From Kitasatospora phosalacinea (lineage in GTDB: Bacteria; Actinomycetota; Actinomycetes; Streptomycetales; Streptomycetaceae): a stretch of 64,000 bases of DNA. The notes under the pieces were generated by a model, which searched no databases, was not told where the DNA came from, and worked only from the letters and a program-made list of their open reading frames with translations. The stretch spans positions 210,564-274,563 of the forward strand of contig NZ_BSSA01000009.1 in assembly GCF_030268885.1 (NCBI RefSeq), read 5' to 3'. Below, piece by piece: positions 59,989-64,000 of this stretch (the first letter of the stretch is position 1; every line of letters starts with the position of its first letter). The position numbers were made by a program, and so were the translations under genes.

Positions 59989-60978
59989 CTACGAGGCCCG
60001 ACCGGCAGCCCGGTCGGCGGCCCCCCGGTCCAGCGAGGCCAGGTAGCGGTTGTACGCCTCCAGCTCGGCGTCGCCGTCCCGGTCGGCGGCCCGGTCGCGG
60101 CGGCGGGCCTGCCGCTCCTCGGACCTGGCCCACTGCAGGGTCAGCGCGATCAGCACGATCGCGGTCGGGATCTCGCCGAACGCCCAGGTGATGCCGCCCG
60201 CCAGCTGCTGGTCCTCGTGCAGGTTCGTGCCCAGCGGCGCCGTCGCGGCGCCGAAGGTGGAGACCAGCTGCCCGGAGGCCATCATCACCGCGACGCCGAA
60301 GAAGGCGTGGAACGGCATCCCCATGAACAGCTCGATGATCCGCATCACGAAGCCGGGCCGGTGCGGGCCCGGGTCGACGCCCATGATCGGCCAGAAGAAC
60401 AGCATGCCGACGGCGAGGAAGTGCAGCATCATCGCCAGGTGCCCGACCCGGTACTGCATCAGGAAGTCGAACAGCGGCGTGAAGTACAGCACGTACAGGC
60501 TGGCGATGAACGCCGGGATGGTGAACGCCGGGTGCGAGACGATCCGCACGTACGTGGAGTGCAGCAGGGCGACCAGCAGTTCGCGCGGGCCCCGGCCGCT
60601 GCCCTTGCGGGCCGGGCGCAGGGCGCGCAGCGCGAGGGTGATCGGGGCGCCCAGCAGCAGCAGGATCGGGGAGAGCATGGAGAGCACCATGTGCTGCATC
60701 ATGTGCGCGCTGAACAGCACCATGCCGTAGTCGTTCAGACCGGTGTTGGTGACCAGCAGCACCGTGCCAACGCCCGCCGTCCAGGCGACCGCCCGGCCGA
60801 CCGGCCACTTGTCGCCGCGCCGCCACAGCCGGACGGCCCCCGCCAGGTACAGGCCGAGGGCGAGCGCGCAGAACACCAGGTAGGGCCAGTCCGGCGACCA
60901 CTCCAGGGCGCGGGAGAAGGAGAAGGGGGGGAGTGGCCCGCCTCCGTGGTGGTGCATCCCCGTCATGCCGTCGCCCAT
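59989..60978 (-). CDS. CtaG-type cytochrome c oxidase assembly protein
   Basis: The 329-residue polytopic protein has about seven to eight hydrophobic helices. Conserved residues of the CtaG (caa3-type, Bacillus-like) family are visible: SAHMMQHMVLSMLSPILLLL with paired histidines, ALLHSTYVRIVSHPAFTIPA, GHLAMMLHFLAVGMLFFWPI and GIDP-like MGVDPGPHRPG. These histidines probably handle copper delivery to the Cu centres of terminal oxidase. The N-terminal MHHHGGG and the C-terminal charged tail flank the core. The start ATG 60978 could alternatively be ATG 60966. It is monocistronic. Confidence 0.85.
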   Translation of the reverse strand: MGDGMTGMHHHGGGPLPPFSFSRALEWSPDWPYLVFCALALGLYLAGAVRLWRRGDKWPVGRAVAWTAGVGTVLLVTNTGLNDYGMVLFSAHMMQHMVLSMLSPILLLLGAPITLALRALRPARKGSGRGPRELLVALLHSTYVRIVSHPAFTIPAFIASLYVLYFTPLFDFLMQYRVGHLAMMLHFLAVGMLFFWPIMGVDPGPHRPGFVMRIIELFMGMPFHAFFGVAVMMASGQLVSTFGAATAPLGTNLHEDQQLAGGITWAFGEIPTAIVLIALTLQWARSEERQARRRDRAADRDGDAELEAYNRYLASLDRGAADRAAGRAS

Positions 60979-61198
60979 CGGGCGGCCCCGCTTTCGTCCA
61001 TGCCGACCGGGGCCGCACGAGCGGCGGCCCGGGCGGCCCGGTGTGGCCCGGTCCGGTTTGGTCCGGTTTCGTTCGGCCCCAGCCTAAGCGGCGCTTACCG
61101 CGCCCCGCCGGGCGCCCCCGTCCCGACCCGCCGCCGGTCCGGGACGCAACGGGCGGCGGGGCGGGACCTCCCGGGGCAGTGCGCTCCGCCCCGCGGTG

Positions 61199-62257
<1,059 letters not shown>

Positions 62258-62339
62258 TCACGGGGGCCGCCCCGGGGCCGGGCAGCGGCGGCCGGTCGCG
62301 CTCGCACGCCACGTGGCGCGGGGCGGCGACCGGTCTGCT

Positions 62340-63014
62340 TCACGCGGACGGTTCAGGGCCGTCCTGTTCCTCGTGTCCCTGGGCGCCGCCGCGCGGGTGC
62401 ACGCGGTGGCCTCCCCCCCGCTCCGCCGCCCGGTCGAGGTTGACGATGATCCATTCGGCCAGGTCGCGGCCGTCGCGTTCGGCCGCGTCCGCCCACAGGC
62501 TCTCCCGCTCCGCGGTCGTGCAGACCTGGAGCCTGACCTGCTTGTTCCGGGCCTCCTCGGGCGGTGCGGCCAGCGTTGCCCGCCGCAGCTGCTGCCGGAG
62601 GGTGTTGCGGGACCAGCCTCCCCGGGCGGCGCGCTCCAGCCACGCGGCACGCTCCTCGGGATCCAGCGAGGCGACCTCTGCGTGGTGCTGGAAGCTGACC
62701 TCGGGGTGCCGTTCGGCGACGGAGAAGCGCCGCGCGATCCACGCGTAGTTCCTTAAGGTCTTGTAGTCCAGACGGGTTTCTTCCATGGCCTGCCGGTAAC
62801 GTCCGGGATAGGTGTCCTGGCCGAAGACGAGCCAGTCGCCGAGCCACCAGCTCGAAGAATCCGTTATCAGGTAGAGGTGCTTCCCCAGGCGCTTCCACTC
62901 GGTCAGGGGGTAGTCCACCGGCAGGGACAGAGCGGTGCGGCGGGTGAGGGCCGCCGTGCCCGGAGAGGATCTGGGCGTGGTGCGCAGGGCAGTCGTGCTG
63001 ACGGACGTCTCCAT
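62340..63014 (-). CDS. LmbU-family transcriptional regulator with a TTA codon
   Basis: The 224-residue regulator of the LmbU/NovE type is known from lincomycin and coumermycin/novobiocin-type clusters. The conserved core runs from LPLTEWKRLGKHLYLI-like sequence through SSWWLGDWLVFGQDTYPGRY, LDYKTLRNYAWIARRF and SFQHHAEVASLDPEER. Leu87 is encoded by TTA (62754-62756), so translation should need bldA tRNA. ATA, TCT and GAT codons nearby are also unusual for this genome, hinting at transfer. ATG 63014 has only a weak AGAG-like ribosome binding site. A palindrome CGCCACGTGGCG (62307-62318) lies just downstream, ahead of asd. Confidence 0.8.
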   Translation of the reverse strand: METSVSTTALRTTPRSSPGTAALTRRTALSLPVDYPLTEWKRLGKHLYLITDSSSWWLGDWLVFGQDTYPGRYRQAMEETRLDYKTLRNYAWIARRFSVAERHPEVSFQHHAEVASLDPEERAAWLERAARGGWSRNTLRQQLRRATLAAPPEEARNKQVRLQVCTTAERESLWADAAERDGRDLAEWIIVNLDRAAERGGGHRVHPRGGAQGHEEQDGPEPSA

Positions 63015-64000
63015 GCTGATCGTTTCTCTGGTCAAGGTCGGTCGATGGGCGGAAAGCCGGTGAAGGCGGTGAGCGAGCTGTCGGTGGTGCCGACCGGCCC
63101 GCTTCGTGACGCAACGTCGAGCGCGGTTCAGCGCCGCGGTCCAGGGAACGAAGAGCGGTCGTGGTGCCGGTGGATGAGCCGGTGCCGACCGGTGGGGGAG
63201 GTTTCCTCCGAACGTTTCGTGCATTCCACGCCACGAGGCAGGTGCGGTGCGTCGTGGGCGGGCCGTCGGAGGGGCATGAAGTGTCCTAAGAGGTGGTCGG
63301 ATGCCGCTGGTCCGATCGCCGTGCCCGACCACTGGCCCGGGAGTATTCCGGTGGAACGCGCCCGGCGGGGCGATCCGGCGTGGAACTGCCGTCAGATCGT
63401 CGCGCGGCGGATGACTTCCGCACGAATTCGGCGATGCAACCGAAAGATATGTGAATCCCCCCTCGATCTACCGCTTCCCGGGCAGTGGGCAATTGCGCTG
63501 GTCAAGGAGAAGTCTGGCACGGCGCTCGGGCTCCGGTCCAGATCGGACGACCGGCTTCCGCTCCGCCCGGCAGCGGGCGGCCGGACTGGAGCCGGATGGT
63601 TCTTGCAGCAAGTCCTTTCTCTGACTTGCCTGGTGAAGATGGCATTCTGGTTTTGAATCTTATGTGAAGACGTTAAAATGCAAACGATTTGAAGGTCTGG
63701 TGGGGTTGGGGTCTTCCGCGACGCGGGGGCCGGGCGCGCCGGTCGGACCGCGGTCCCGACACGTGGGAGGGGCGTCGCCGACCGCCGGGGCGTCCTCCTG
63801 GTCCCCCGCCGCAGGGTCCCGCCGTCGCGGGCCCGGTCCGGCGGCGCCCCGGGCCGGTGGGCGGCGGTGGGGAGGTTCGGGGCGCCGTGATGGCCGAACC
63901 GTGCCGACGGTGTGTCCTTCCTGGTCGTGTTCGTGCTCTTCCGGTCGTGGCGGCGGGCGGGTCCGCGTGTCCCGCCGGCGGGAAAGTCGGGGGGGAGCGG
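63015..64000. promoter_or_regulatory. Long non-coding region with an AT-rich core at the window edge
   Basis: Almost 1 kb upstream of the LmbU-type gene has no frame with a convincing ribosome binding site or product. The 12-base GGTGCCGACCGG occurs at about 63087 and 63183. Around 63600-63700 GC content falls sharply, with TTGAAT (63654-63659) and TAAAAT (63675-63680) as possible promoter elements reading right; their 15-base spacer is short. From 63700 to 64000 the sequence is again very GC-rich and featureless to me. Confidence 0.45.

Noticed and set aside
63286..63492. Possible 68-codon gene on the minus strand near the right edge
   Set aside because: No ribosome binding site and no recognisable sequence; it lies in the presumed control region.

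Overview
This 64 kb window is chromosomal DNA from a very high-GC actinomycete, most likely a member of the Streptomycetaceae (Streptomyces or Kitasatospora; I cannot separate the two from sequence alone). The evidence is the heavy G/C bias at third codon positions, frequent GTG starts, purine-rich ribosome binding sites, apparently leaderless promoters, and typical families: an SrmL-like PheS relative, a DUF5685 protein, a MerR-TipAS regulator, an LmbU-type regulator with a TTA codon, a mycothiol-dependent isomerase family member and a CtaG-type cytochrome oxidase assembly protein. One tRNA (Cys, GCA) is present. There is no rRNA and no CRISPR array.

Layout. 0.2-13.5 kb: a secreted three-repeat protein, then three large DUF4132 (MolR-like) paralogues on the minus strand. 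Two carry an N-terminal WGR domain and share an almost identical 489 bp tract, and a maleylpyruvate-isomerase-family gene sits between the second and third. 13.6-23 kb: a DevR/DosR-like response regulator with an Rv1733c-like membrane protein, an APC permease, a DUF4232-type lipoprotein, two GNAT acetyltransferases, a DUF5685 protein with an extreme cysteine tail, a tandem-Nudix protein and a YegP-like protein. 23-29 kb: a HelD/HelR-type RNA-polymerase-associated helicase behind a near-consensus promoter. Its 3' end abuts two adjacent IS5-family insertion sequences, the first of which carries an extra convergent gene, and these separate it from a membrane-anchored alpha/beta hydrolase.

29-43 kb: a NarL-type two-component system, an M20 amidohydrolase and an acetyltransferase. 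Then comes a tightly packed six-gene minus-strand operon (39.9 to 33.4 kb): two diverged paralogues with TOPRIM/Spo11-like blocks and a shared C-terminal GFLTWP motif, an acidic-tailed membrane protein, an asparagine-synthase-like enzyme without the glutaminase cysteine, an aldehyde dehydrogenase and an APH-like kinase. I recognise no described system with this composition and regard it as the best candidate for something new. A cupin protein, a small His-tailed membrane protein, a GabD-like dehydrogenase and tRNA-Cys follow.

43-64 kb: an AraC/VOC pair, a MerR-TipAS/macrolide-type glycosyltransferase operon, a secreted sphingomyelinase-like enzyme, a Clp-N-domain protein behind an operator-rich promoter, one pseudogene, a TetR/FAD-monooxygenase pair with a perfect palindrome, SrmL, a methyltransferase, a kinase-like protein, a P-loop protein, XRE-cupin and MarR regulators, a short-chain dehydrogenase, DUF2254, CtaG and aspartate-semialdehyde dehydrogenase. 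The right edge has an LmbU-type regulator with a TTA (bldA-type) codon and about 1 kb of unusually AT-rich non-coding DNA, which suggests that a specialised-metabolite or accessory region starts just beyond the window.

Most genes are single or paired housekeeping and stress functions. Regulators sit next to or divergent from their probable targets (TetR/FAD, MarR/SDR, MerR/GT, AraC/VOC, DevR/Rv1733c-like), and in several cases a symmetric operator can be seen.
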